A DNA stretch of 64,000 nt from Ruegeria sp. PrR005 (GTDB lineage Bacteria; Pseudomonadota; Alphaproteobacteria; Rhodobacterales; Rhodobacteraceae). Below, one piece after another: positions 1-7,551 of the stretch (position 1 is its first letter; every line of letters starts with the position of its first letter). Position numbers and translations under genes: made by a program. The DNA is taken from positions 1-64,000 of the forward strand of contig NZ_JAAGOX010000057.1 of assembly GCF_010500245.1 (NCBI RefSeq), read 5' to 3'. The notes below the pieces were generated by a model that did no database searches, had not been told where the DNA came from, and saw only the letters and a list, made by a program, of their open reading frames with translations.

Positions 1-118
1 TGGAACCATCGTCCAGATGGACCAGAGGCCACTAATGCACTAACAATCAAACCGGACCAGTCAGATCAGGCCACCCAACATTGAAACAATCCGGAATCTA
101 GGCAATGCGGCGTGTTCC

Positions 119-787
119 TTGAGCCCATTGCTGTCCGCCAACGACCCCTATCTAAATGATTTTTGGAACAATGTTTGCAATAGCGCCTTCGGGGCGTCCT
201 CATCGTTCACGTTCTGGCGCCGCTGGTACCAAGGTTTCCTCGACGGCAAACCCCTCGAGTGGGAACTTCAACGCCGGGTCGCCCTGATCGACGATGCCAT
301 CTGGGAGGCTGGCCCGGAGGCGGTGGCGCAAGAGATCGAACGGATCGAGCGGCTCTTCGATCTTGAACGGGAAATCGCTGCTCTGAAGGACATGTTGCCG
401 CTCCGTTCGGCGCTGTCCTCGACGGGTCTGATCGGCGACAATGGCGGGCCACCTCTGGACGATGGGGTTCAGCGGGCCGTGCGTGGCGATTTCGTGCTGG
501 TTTGGGACCAGATCGAGGACCTGGAATCGGAGATTGCCAAACCCGAGCCATCACCCGGCAGGCTCAAGGCCATCGCCAAGACACTGTGGGACGTATCGCT
601 CAGGATCGCGGCCTATTGTGGCGGAAAGATCGACCTGGCCTTGACCGAGGCCTCCAAGGAGGCGGGAAAGGCCGTGGTCAAATTGGGGGCGCCCATTGCA
701 GCCGCGTCACTGGCCTCGCAGAACGAGAGCATCCAACAGGTTGCCAAGGCAATCTGGGCTTTTGTCAAAACCCTGCCACCCGGGTGA
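119..787 (+). CDS. Uncharacterised alphaproteobacterial protein, possibly 5'-truncated
   Basis: I do not recognise a function. The 222-residue product has a Trp-rich stretch (FTFWRRWYQGFLDGKPLEWE, residues about 31-50), then RVALIDDAIWEAGPEAV, then a GDNGGPPLD motif near residue 107. These resemble an uncharacterised alphaproteobacterial family I recall with a G-x-NGGPP motif (recollection only). A helical Ala-rich C-terminus follows. The only usable start is a TTG at 119 with no visible ribosome-binding site. The frame stays open back to a stop at 41-43, so the N-terminus may be lost or the start may be unusual. No membrane segment or signal peptide is apparent. Confidence 0.55.
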   Translation: MSPLLSANDPYLNDFWNNVCNSAFGASSSFTFWRRWYQGFLDGKPLEWELQRRVALIDDAIWEAGPEAVAQEIERIERLFDLEREIAALKDMLPLRSALSSTGLIGDNGGPPLDDGVQRAVRGDFVLVWDQIEDLESEIAKPEPSPGRLKAIAKTLWDVSLRIAAYCGGKIDLALTEASKEAGKAVVKLGAPIAAASLASQNESIQQVAKAIWAFVKTLPPG

Positions 788-858
788 TGACACTTTCCCG
801 TCGCCCGATCCGTGCGCGTTCTTCAATCCGAGTTTCGGGCGTCTTCTGACCAACCCCC

Positions 859-926
859 GTAGGGTGGGCAGTTTGCCCACCATTGCCTGTCATGTCGGGT
901 GCGGTGGGCAGGACTGCCCACCCTAC
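859..926. repeat. GTAGGGTGGGC inverted-repeat unit, copy 1
   Basis: A 68-bp unit bounded by perfect 13-bp terminal inverted repeats, GTAGGGTGGGCAG at the left and CTGCCCACCCTAC at the right. Each arm also contains its own shorter dyad (TGGGCA / TGCCCA). Identity with copy 2 at 1180-1247 extends a little upstream, where both carry GTCTTCTGA. Intergenic repeats built on GTAGGGTGGGC occur in many proteobacteria; no transposase lies nearby. Confidence 0.8.
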
Positions 927-992
927 GCCTGTGGCGCCGCCCCTGCCCGGCGCCGACTCTGCTACTCGGATTTTTTTGGCAGAGTATCGCGG

Positions 993-1169
993 ATGGCAAT
1001 GATACGGGACGACGCGAAGAAGCTGACCCGCAAGGGGGCGAAGGCCTTTGACAGTGATCTCGTGAAGACGGTGCGGCTCGCGGGGCTGACCATCTCTGTC
1101 GCGGGGGGCGTTGGCGGATTGCTCTATACCCTCGTCCAGATCGGCCTGCGCATTTTCGGTGTCTTCTGA
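993..1169 (+). CDS. Small single-pass membrane protein
   Basis: A 58-residue product starting MAMIRDDAKKLTRKGAKAF, with a charged N-terminal half and one hydrophobic segment (about residues 29-56, including AGLTISVAGGVGGLLYTLVQ). I see no known family. The start is the ATG at 993; no strong ribosome-binding site is visible. The gene is flanked on both sides by nearly identical inverted-repeat units (859-926 and 1180-1247), and its stop codon lies in a GTCTTCTGA stretch that is duplicated upstream of copy 1. It could therefore be a mobile or duplicated cassette, or a chance frame. Confidence 0.35.
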   Translation: MAMIRDDAKKLTRKGAKAFDSDLVKTVRLAGLTISVAGGVGGLLYTLVQIGLRIFGVF

Positions 1170-1179
1170 TCCAGCGCCC

Positions 1180-1247
1180 GTAGGGTGGGCAGTTTGCCCA
1201 CCGTTTCCTGACATGTCGGGTGCGGTGGGCAGGACTGCCCACCCTAC
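1180..1247. repeat. GTAGGGTGGGC inverted-repeat unit, copy 2
   Basis: Same 68-bp architecture as 859-926, with the same 13-bp terminal inverted repeats and only a few internal differences (TTTCCTGACATG against TTGCCTGTCATG in the centre). It lies just after the small membrane-protein frame. Confidence 0.8.
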
Positions 1248-1292
1248 GGGCGTGGCGCTCGACCCACCTTCGCTCCGTTCATTGGGGCGGGC

Positions 1293-1316
1293 GGTGGGCA
1301 GGACTGCCCACCCTAC
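1293..1316. repeat. GTAGGGTGGGC repeat, half unit
   Basis: A solitary right-hand arm identical to those ending at 926 and 1247, ending CTGCCCACCCTAC, 46 bp beyond copy 2. No matching left arm is present, so it looks like a deleted or partial unit. Confidence 0.7.
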
Positions 1317-1462
1317 GCGTGGCGCGGGGCTTGGCCGATCACTTTTCTGCCAGCCATACATTCCGATTGTCGCACCCGATTGATCCGAGCGGGTTCTTTT
1401 GCCATAGTATGCGCCGAAAGACGGGGCGGCAGACCCCGCGGACAGAGCAAGAGGCCAGGAAC

Positions 1463-1780
1463 GTGAGACGGATTTTGACGGGGGCGGTCTGTGCCGCTCT
1501 GATAGGATTGACGGTGCCGGCGCAGGGATTCGCGGCGACCGGCGTGATCAACGATGCCTGCCGCCAGAGCGGCCGGTCCGAGGCGACGCCGCAGCGCTGC
1601 GGCTGTATCCAGCAGGCGGCCAACAAGGCGCTGACCCGGTCGGACCGGCGCAAGGTCGCCAAGTGGTTCAAGGATCCGCATCAGGCGCAGGAAGTGCGAA
1701 TGTCGGACAAGAGCAGCGACGAGGCGCTGTGGCAGCGCTACAAGGCCTTTGGCGAGCTGGCGCAGGCGATCTGCCAGTAA
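1463..1780 (+). CDS. Small secreted Cys-containing protein, function unknown
   Basis: The 105-residue product begins with a clear Sec signal peptide (MRRILTGAVCAALIGLTVPA, cleavage expected near GFAA). The mature part has conserved-looking cysteines (DACRQS, RCGCIQQ) and a C-terminal Trp-containing segment ending in AICQ. Similar small exported proteins are common in Rhodobacteraceae and are sometimes labelled arginine transporter without good support; I would not adopt that name. The GTG at 1463 is chosen because AGGA lies just upstream and the signal peptide then begins properly; an ATG at 1409 would add 18 charged residues. A strong terminator follows at 1789. Confidence 0.7.
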   Translation: MRRILTGAVCAALIGLTVPAQGFAATGVINDACRQSGRSEATPQRCGCIQQAANKALTRSDRRKVAKWFKDPHQAQEVRMSDKSSDEALWQRYKAFGELAQAICQ

Positions 1781-1788
1781 TCGAAGAC

Positions 1789-1813
1789 GGCGGGCCAAGG
1801 GCCCGCCTTTTCG
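1789..1813 (+). terminator. Rho-independent terminator
   Basis: Stem GGCGGGC / GCCCGCC followed by TTTTCG, directly after the stop of the small secreted protein. It faces the 3' end of the convergent HisD-family gene, so it may serve both strands. Confidence 0.75.
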
Positions 1814-1818
1814 TTTGT

Positions 1819-3120
1819 TCAGCCGTTGCCGACCTGCCTGAGCGCGGGGCGCAGTTTGTCGAGCCGGATATCGGCGGTGCGGGCGTGCCCCTCCATCCCC
1901 TCGGCGCGCGAGATGGCGGCGGTGGCGCGAGCCAGATCGGGCAGCGCCTGCGGCTCGACCTGCTGCCAGGTCACGGTTTTCAGGAACTTGTGCACGCTGA
2001 GCCCGCCGGTATAGCGGGCCGCGCCCGAGGTGGGCAGCACGTGGTTGGGGCCGCTGGCCTTGTCGCCGAAGGCCACGGTGGTGAACTCGCCCAGAAACAG
2101 CGAGCCATAGGCCGAGAGGCGACTGCGCCACCAGTCCAGATCGGCGGCCTGCACATGCAGGTGCTCGGGCGCGTAGCGGTCGGCGGTGGCGGCCATCTCC
2201 TCGCGGTCTTGGCACAGGATGACCTCGCCCAAGGCATCCCAGGCGGCCTGAGCGCTGGAACGGTTGGGTTCGGGCAGGTCGGCGATGCAGCCGGGGATAA
2301 GGGCCAGGACCGCCTCGGCCAGCGTCCGGTCGTCGGTGACCAGCCAGACCGGCGAGTTGTAGCCATGCTCGGCCTGTCCGACCAGATCCCAGGCCACCGT
2401 CAGCGGATCGGCGGTGACGTCGGCGATCACCAGGCTGTCGGTGGGACCGGCGAACATGTCGATGCCCACGGGACCGAACAGCTGACGCTTGGCCTCGGCC
2501 ACGAACTGGTTGCCCGGACCCACCAGGATATCGGCAGGCGGCGCGCCGAAAAGGCCGAAGGCCAGCGCCGCCACCCCCTGCACGCCGCCCAGCGCCAGGA
2601 TGCGGTCGGCCCCCGCCAGCGACATGGCATAGAGGATCGCGGGGTGGATACCCCGCCCCGCCTGCGGCGGCGAGACGGCGGTGATCTGCGGTACGCCTGC
2701 GGCGCGGGCGGTGGTGATCGTCATCAGCGCCGACGCGATATGGGCATAACGGCCGCCCGGCACATAGGCCCCGGCGGCGGACAGCGGGATCTGTTTCTGC
2801 CCGGCGATCAGGCCCGGGCGCAGCTCGGTCTGGAAATCCAGCGCCGAGGCGCGCTGAGCCTCGGCAAAGCGGCGGATGTTGTCATGGGCATACCGGATCT
2901 GGGTCTTGAGCTCGTCGGGCACCTGCTCGCAGGCGCGCGCGATCTGGTCCGGGCTGACCAGGATGTCGCCGGTCCAGCCATCAAGCCTTGCGGCATAGTC
3001 GCGGGCGGCTGTCTCGCCTTCCACCCTGAGACGCGCCAGCATCACCTGCACGACGTCCGAGGCATCGCCCTGCGTGGCGGCGGGCAGCCCGGGGGCGGAT
3101 TTCAGAATGACGATACTCAT
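1819..3120 (-). CDS. Histidinol dehydrogenase-family alcohol dehydrogenase (HpsN-like paralogue)
   Basis: The 433-residue protein matches the HisD fold over its whole length. The zinc-site and catalytic residues of HisD appear kept: Gln and His in GQAEHGYNSP, the Glu-His pair in RYAPEHLHV, Asp in FGDKASGPNHVLPT, and a C-terminal His in MEGHARTADIRL. HisD-family enzymes oxidise alcohols to acids with NAD. In this bacterial group paralogues outside the his genes include HpsN, which oxidises 2,3-dihydroxypropane-1-sulfonate. No his gene lies nearby and a divergent LysR gene sits 77 bp away, so I infer a catabolic or osmolyte alcohol substrate rather than histidinol. The exact substrate cannot be read from the sequence. 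Confidence 0.8.
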   Translation of the reverse strand: MSIVILKSAPGLPAATQGDASDVVQVMLARLRVEGETAARDYAARLDGWTGDILVSPDQIARACEQVPDELKTQIRYAHDNIRRFAEAQRASALDFQTELRPGLIAGQKQIPLSAAGAYVPGGRYAHIASALMTITTARAAGVPQITAVSPPQAGRGIHPAILYAMSLAGADRILALGGVQGVAALAFGLFGAPPADILVGPGNQFVAEAKRQLFGPVGIDMFAGPTDSLVIADVTADPLTVAWDLVGQAEHGYNSPVWLVTDDRTLAEAVLALIPGCIADLPEPNRSSAQAAWDALGEVILCQDREEMAATADRYAPEHLHVQAADLDWWRSRLSAYGSLFLGEFTTVAFGDKASGPNHVLPTSGAARYTGGLSVHKFLKTVTWQQVEPQALPDLARATAAISRAEGMEGHARTADIRLDKLRPALRQVGNG

Positions 3121-3142
3121 ACGCGATCCTTGTCATATTTGC

Positions 3143-3157
3143 TTGACGCAAGGTCAA
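3143..3157. promoter_or_regulatory. Candidate LysR operator
   Basis: Perfect dyad TTGAC-N5-GTCAA in the 77-bp gap between the divergent HisD-family and LysR genes. It contains the T-N11-A pattern typical of LysR-type binding sites. Binding by the adjacent regulator is inference. Confidence 0.55.
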
Positions 3158-3197
3158 ACTTGATTAAGAAAAAGCAAAACTGTCGGGAGCGACCGGA

Positions 3198-4166
3198 ATG
3201 CTCATGAAAGGCGTGACCCTGCGGGGACTGGAAGTGTTCGAGGCGCTGGCGCGCACTGGGTCGGTGGCGCAGGCCAGCGAGCTGACCGGGTTGAGCCAGC
3301 CGGCGGTCAGCCAGCAATTGAAGAACCTTGAACAGGCGCTGGGCAGCGATCTGGTCGACCATGGCCGCCGGCCCATGCTGCTGACCCCGGCCGGGCGCGC
3401 GTTCCTGCCGCGGGCCGAGACGGTGCTGAGCGAACTCAGGCTGGCGCAGAGCGAGCTGACGGTGATGGACCTGACCCATCTGAGCACGCTTAGCATGGGG
3501 TTGATCGACGATTTCGACAATGACCTGACACCGCGGCTGGCGGTGCTGCTGGCCGACAGCCTGACCAAGTGCCGGTTCAAGCTGATCACGGCCCCCAGCC
3601 ACGAGATCACCGAGGCGATGAAGGCGCGACGGCTGCATATCGCGGTGGCCGCGACCTCGGGCGAGATGCATGAGGGCGTGGTCGAATACCCGCTGGTGCG
3701 CGATCCGTTCATGATCGTGGCTCCGCGCGGAACACTTACCGAGGGCGGCGATACCATGGCGGTGCTGCGCACCATGCCGCTGTTGCGCTATGCGCGCGAG
3801 CAACTGATCAGCCGCCAGATCGAGACGCAACTGGCGCGGCACAAGCTGGAATTCGAGGAGCGGTTCGAGATCGGCTCGCATCTGGCGCTGATCGCCATGG
3901 TGGCGCGGCGCGTGGGCTGGGCGGTGACAACCCCGCTGGGATACATGCGCGCGGCCCGGTTCCATGACGAGATCGACGCCTTTCCCCTGCCCTTTGCCGC
4001 CTTTGCTCGCACCATCTCGCTGTTTGCCGGATCCGACTGGGCCGACCGGGTGCCGCGCGATGTGGCGCAGACCATGCGCCGCCTGGTGCAAAGCCAGATG
4101 ATCGACCCGGCGGTGGCCCGGCTGCCCTGGCTGAGCGGGCAGATGCGGGTGATCGACGATCAGTGA
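3198..4166 (+). CDS. LysR-family transcriptional regulator
   Basis: The 322-residue protein has an N-terminal winged helix-turn-helix (residues about 8-65: LEVFEALARTGSVAQASELT, then GLSQPAVSQQLKNLEQ) and a C-terminal effector-binding domain. It is divergent from the HisD-family dehydrogenase, the classic arrangement for a LysR protein controlling its neighbour and itself. GGGAG lies 7-11 bases before the ATG at 3198; an internal ATG two codons later is also possible. The substrate of the neighbouring enzyme is the natural guess for its inducer. Confidence 0.9.
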   Translation: MLMKGVTLRGLEVFEALARTGSVAQASELTGLSQPAVSQQLKNLEQALGSDLVDHGRRPMLLTPAGRAFLPRAETVLSELRLAQSELTVMDLTHLSTLSMGLIDDFDNDLTPRLAVLLADSLTKCRFKLITAPSHEITEAMKARRLHIAVAATSGEMHEGVVEYPLVRDPFMIVAPRGTLTEGGDTMAVLRTMPLLRYAREQLISRQIETQLARHKLEFEERFEIGSHLALIAMVARRVGWAVTTPLGYMRAARFHDEIDAFPLPFAAFARTISLFAGSDWADRVPRDVAQTMRRLVQSQMIDPAVARLPWLSGQMRVIDDQ

Positions 4167-4430
4167 TCGCGCCTGTGCCGGGGCGGGCGCCTTGGCTGAA
4201 ACTCGGGTCGGGGTCATCGGCAGAGCCTGTCGGAACGGTCAATGCCGGACATTGAGCGCAGGCACCCCCTGCCCGGCAAGGGGCGCGACCGAGATTGCAC
4301 AACAGGAACGGGCAGTTTTGGAAAAGCTGAATTTGGCCGGGAAACCGGAGGCCAAAAGCGTGATTTCGGGATCAGCGCATGGCTGTGGTATACTGACTGT
4401 ATTCTACCCACAGTTATTTTGGAGATTGCC

Positions 4431-5534
4431 ATGACTTCCGATCTGGAAACCAATGAATTCCTGACAATGACGGGGACCGCGATGGCACCCGAAGCCGTCC
4501 CCGGCGGCATGCCGCAGGCGGTTTTTCACGAATATGGGCGGCTGGCGATCGCCGAGGCCGGGTTTGGCGGACCCGGCGAACTCGAATCGCCCTTTGCCGC
4601 ACCCGAGCTTGAGGGAGCGCCCAGCCTGACCGAGGAATTGGGCAGGCTGGCCTTTGACTATCGCAACATGCCTGCCCAGAGGGCGGCGAAACTGGATCGC
4701 GCCTATCAGGGGGAATCCTGGGAGGGCGCCGGTGCCGGTGGCCCGGGGCCGATCCATCCGCCGGGAGACGAGCTGGTTCTGGACGCGGGAACAGAACAGG
4801 CGGGCGGACCCGAGGCCGGGGCCGAACCGCCGCTGTCGGCGCGGCTGAAAGGCCGGGTGGCGGTTGGGCTGGTGATTGTCGAGGGGCCGCAGCAACATCT
4901 GAAATTCAGCGCGCAGGACCAGACACTTGTGGTGTCCGAAGTGCAGAACGGCCTGTCCTATCTGGCCAGCGAAGCCCCGAACCGGGACGTGACCTTTGTG
5001 CACGAGATCTCGGTCTTGTCGGTGAATGCCGCAGAAGTTGTGAACGGCACGACATATGAGCAGTTCGAAGCGCCCTGGCGGGATGCGGCGCTGAAGCAAT
5101 TGGGCATGCCCAAGGGGCTGGCCGGTGCCGAGCGCTATGCAAGGTCGCTGCGCCAGAAGCTGGCCACCGACTGGGCCTATGTCGCGTTTTTCACCAAGTA
5201 CCGGCTGAAACATTTCGCCTATGCGAATTTGCGGGGGCCGCGGCTGGTCATGCATTTCGACAATGACGGCTGGGGGTCCAACCAGATCGACCGGGTGTTT
5301 GCGCATGAGACCGGGCATATCTTTCAGGCGCCTGACGAATATGCCGGGGCCAATTGCAATTGCGGCGGCTCCTGGGGCATCTTTGGCGCGCCCAACAGCA
5401 ATTGCGCGCTGTGCGCACCTAACGGCGGGGTAAAATGCATCATGAAATCGAACGACTGGCAGATGTGCGACGCCACGCGAAAGCACCTGGGCTATAGCGA
5501 GGCCCCGGGCGGAGCGCAGTCCGTGCTGTCATGA
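4431..5534 (+). CDS. Putative Cys-rich zinc metalloprotease
   Basis: The 367-residue protein carries HETGHIFQAPDEY (residues 292-304): an HExxH zinc site followed by Asp/Glu candidates for a third ligand. A compact Cys cluster follows (NCNCGG, NCALC, KCIMKSN, MCDAT) with CIM perhaps acting as the Met-turn, as in metzincin-like secreted proteases. The N-terminal half is low complexity, rich in Gly, Pro and Glu, with no classical signal peptide; it may be a propeptide. An upstream TATACT at 4389-4394 could be a -10 box and GGAG precedes the ATG. The stop overlaps the next gene by ATGA, implying translational coupling. The target is unknown. Confidence 0.6.
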   Translation: MTSDLETNEFLTMTGTAMAPEAVPGGMPQAVFHEYGRLAIAEAGFGGPGELESPFAAPELEGAPSLTEELGRLAFDYRNMPAQRAAKLDRAYQGESWEGAGAGGPGPIHPPGDELVLDAGTEQAGGPEAGAEPPLSARLKGRVAVGLVIVEGPQQHLKFSAQDQTLVVSEVQNGLSYLASEAPNRDVTFVHEISVLSVNAAEVVNGTTYEQFEAPWRDAALKQLGMPKGLAGAERYARSLRQKLATDWAYVAFFTKYRLKHFAYANLRGPRLVMHFDNDGWGSNQIDRVFAHETGHIFQAPDEYAGANCNCGGSWGIFGAPNSNCALCAPNGGVKCIMKSNDWQMCDATRKHLGYSEAPGGAQSVLS

Positions 5535-5821
5535 CAGACGAGATCCTGGTTTTTGTCGCCAAGGGAACCGGGATCAAAGCTCAGGCGCGCGCGGCGCTGC
5601 GCGGCGCGCGCCTGTCCTGTGGCGAGCAGTTGTTTGTGCTGGCCGGGCCGCCGCCGCCCGGAGTCACACTTGTGGATCGCGCGGACCGGCTGGCCGCCAT
5701 CGCGCCGCGCCTGACCCCTGCCGAGCTGCTGTTTGCCCGCGCCTGGCTGAGCGGGCGGGCCGAGACGCCCCGCACCGGCGAGGGCGCGGATTGGGACACC
5801 CCGGGATATGAGGCACCCTGA
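5531..5821 (+). CDS. Small protein coupled to the metalloprotease, function unknown
   Basis: A 96-residue product (MTDEILVFVAKGTGIKAQAR...) whose ATG overlaps the stop of the metalloprotease by four bases. It has alternating hydrophobic strands (EILVFVA, EQLFVLAG, GVTLVDRA), a helical middle and no signal peptide or membrane segment. I do not recognise it. The tight coupling suggests it works with the protease, for example as chaperone, propeptide-like inhibitor or substrate; this is inference from position alone. Confidence 0.5.
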   Translation: MTDEILVFVAKGTGIKAQARAALRGARLSCGEQLFVLAGPPPPGVTLVDRADRLAAIAPRLTPAELLFARAWLSGRAETPRTGEGADWDTPGYEAP

Positions 5822-5838
5822 ACCGGGTGTGACGGGGC

Positions 5839-6348
5839 TCAGCCCAGGTCGAGCCGGAACACGGTGTTGAGATATCCTTGGTCGCCGATGCGGAAATGGG
5901 TTTCGCCCACCGGTTCGAATCCTTGCGCCTGATAGAACCCGATAGCGGGCGTGTTCTCGGCATTGGTGGCCAGCCAGACCGAAGGCGCACCTCGCGCGCG
6001 GCAGATGGCGAGCAGCGCTTGCAGCAGGTCGCGGCCGATCCCCCTGCCGTGATGGCGGGGCTGCACATAGAGGGTCGAGATTTCCCAGTCGGAACAACCC
6101 GGCACCGGGGCGGCGCTGTTCTGCGTCAGGCAGGCAAAGCCGTCGATGCCCTGGATATTGTCCGATACGATGACATGGTTGCGTGGATCACCCAGGCGGT
6201 GTTCGATCTTGGGCGTGGTGAATTCGGACAATGCGAAATCGGCGAAGAAGGCGTTGATGCCCGATTTCAGGTAGGTGCCGATCCAGACCTCGATGGAAAG
6301 GGCGGCGATGCTGGAGGCATCCGATAGTGTGGCCGGGCGCAGGGTCAT
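5839..6348 (-). CDS. GNAT-family N-acetyltransferase
   Basis: A 169-residue single-domain GNAT protein (MTLRPATLSDASSIAALS...). The acetyl-CoA-binding motif A is visible as VQPRHHGRGIGRDLLQALL (Q/R-x-x-G-x-G type), and motif B as NTPAIGFYQAQGFEPVGET. The acceptor is unknown. I chose the ATG at 6348 because it starts the canonical first strand; a longer form from 6408 would overlap the upstream phosphatase gene by 44 bases and adds an unconserved basic stretch. It lies 16 bases downstream of the phosphatase gene and is probably co-transcribed with it. Confidence 0.85.
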   Translation of the reverse strand: MTLRPATLSDASSIAALSIEVWIGTYLKSGINAFFADFALSEFTTPKIEHRLGDPRNHVIVSDNIQGIDGFACLTQNSAAPVPGCSDWEISTLYVQPRHHGRGIGRDLLQALLAICRARGAPSVWLATNAENTPAIGFYQAQGFEPVGETHFRIGDQGYLNTVFRLDLG

Positions 6349-6364
6349 GTCGCGGTGCGGGCGG

Positions 6365-6808
6365 TCATTGCGCCAGATGCCGTGCCAGACCGGCCGAGGC
6401 GGCCTCAATCAGGTCGAGCGCGCCGTCGAAGTCGCGGGTGTAATAGGGGTCGGGCACATGGGTTGCGCCGGTTTCCGGCGCGAATTCGGTGAAAAGCCGC
6501 ACGGGGGTTGTATTGCCTGCGGGGCGCAGTGCCTCGATCTCGGCGAGGTTTTCTGCGTCCATGCCCAGGATCAGGTCGAAGCGGGTGAAATCGCCCGCGC
6601 TGAACTGGCGCGCACGCAGATCCGACAGGTCGATGCCGCGCGCCGCTGCCGCCGTCTGCATCGGGCCATAGGGCGGTTTGCCCACATGCCAGCCCGCGGT
6701 TCCGGCGCTGTCGGTCCGGGCCTCGGGCATCAGCGCGCGGAACACCCCCTCGGCGGCGGGCGAGCGGCAGATATTGCCAAGGCAGACGAAGAGGATACGG
6801 TGGGACAT
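6365..6808 (-). CDS. Low-molecular-weight protein-tyrosine phosphatase
   Basis: At 147 residues this is the usual family length. The phosphate-binding loop is intact near the N-terminus (CLGNICRSP, residues 9-17, catalytic Cys 9 and Arg 15), and the general-acid Asp is in VPDPYY. These enzymes remove phosphate from tyrosine or, in some lineages, arginine residues of proteins. No partner tyrosine kinase or capsule gene adjoins it here. It is divergent from the sirtuin gene, 44 bp away, and is followed by the GNAT gene. Confidence 0.92.
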   Translation of the reverse strand: MSHRILFVCLGNICRSPAAEGVFRALMPEARTDSAGTAGWHVGKPPYGPMQTAAAARGIDLSDLRARQFSAGDFTRFDLILGMDAENLAEIEALRPAGNTTPVRLFTEFAPETGATHVPDPYYTRDFDGALDLIEAASAGLARHLAQ

Positions 6809-6852
6809 GCGGGGCTCCGGTTTTGTCCCGATCCTTACGCGAAAGGCCGGGC

Positions 6853-7551
6853 ATGGAAAAGATCGTCATACTGACCGGGGCGGGGATATCGGCCGAAAGC
6901 GGGCTGGGCACGTTCCGCGACAAGGGCGGGATCTGGACGAAATACCCGCTGGAGGACGTGGCCACGCCCGAGGGGTTTGCCCGCGATCCGGTGCTGGTGC
7001 ACGAGTTCTACAACGCGCGCCGGGTGCAGGCCGCCGCCGCGCAGCCCAATGCCGCCCATCAGGCACTGGCGCGGTTGCAGCGGGACTGGCCGGGCGAGGT
7101 GGTGATCGTGACCCAGAACGTGGATGCCCTGCACGAGGCGGGCGGCGCGCGGGAGGTGATCCATATGCATGGCACGCTGGCGGGCGCGCTATGCGGGGCC
7201 TGCGGCCATCGCTGGCAGGCACCCGAGGTGATGAGCCCCAAGACCCCCTGCCCCGCCTGTACCCGCCCTGCGGCGCGGCCCGACGTGGTCTGGTTCGGCG
7301 AGATGCCTTACTTCATGGATGCGATCTACGACCATCTGGCGGGCTGTTCCGTATTCGCGGCCATCGGCACTTCGGGGCAGGTCTATCCGGCGGCGGCCTT
7401 TGTACACGAGGCGATCGCGGCGGGGGCGCGGACGGTGGAGATGAACCTGGAACCCTCGGCGGTGGTATCGAGTTTCGACGAGACCCGGTTCGGTCCGGCG
7501 AGCCGGATCGTACCCGACTGGGTGAACCGCCTTCTGGAGGGACGGGCATGA
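6853..7551 (+). CDS. cobB: NAD-dependent protein deacylase, CobB-type sirtuin
   Basis: A 232-residue Sir2 protein. The NAD site is seen as GAGISAESGLGTFRD (residues 9-23), the catalytic His in IHMHG, and the structural zinc site as two pairs (CGAC and CPAC). FYNARR carries the Tyr-x-x-Arg pair that in class III sirtuins such as E. coli CobB binds acidic acyl groups, so desuccinylase as well as deacetylase activity is likely. The ATG at 6853 gives the standard N-terminus. The stop overlaps the start of the cyclodeaminase-family gene by four bases. Confidence 0.93.
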   Translation: MEKIVILTGAGISAESGLGTFRDKGGIWTKYPLEDVATPEGFARDPVLVHEFYNARRVQAAAAQPNAAHQALARLQRDWPGEVVIVTQNVDALHEAGGAREVIHMHGTLAGALCGACGHRWQAPEVMSPKTPCPACTRPAARPDVVWFGEMPYFMDAIYDHLAGCSVFAAIGTSGQVYPAAAFVHEAIAAGARTVEMNLEPSAVVSSFDETRFGPASRIVPDWVNRLLEGRA

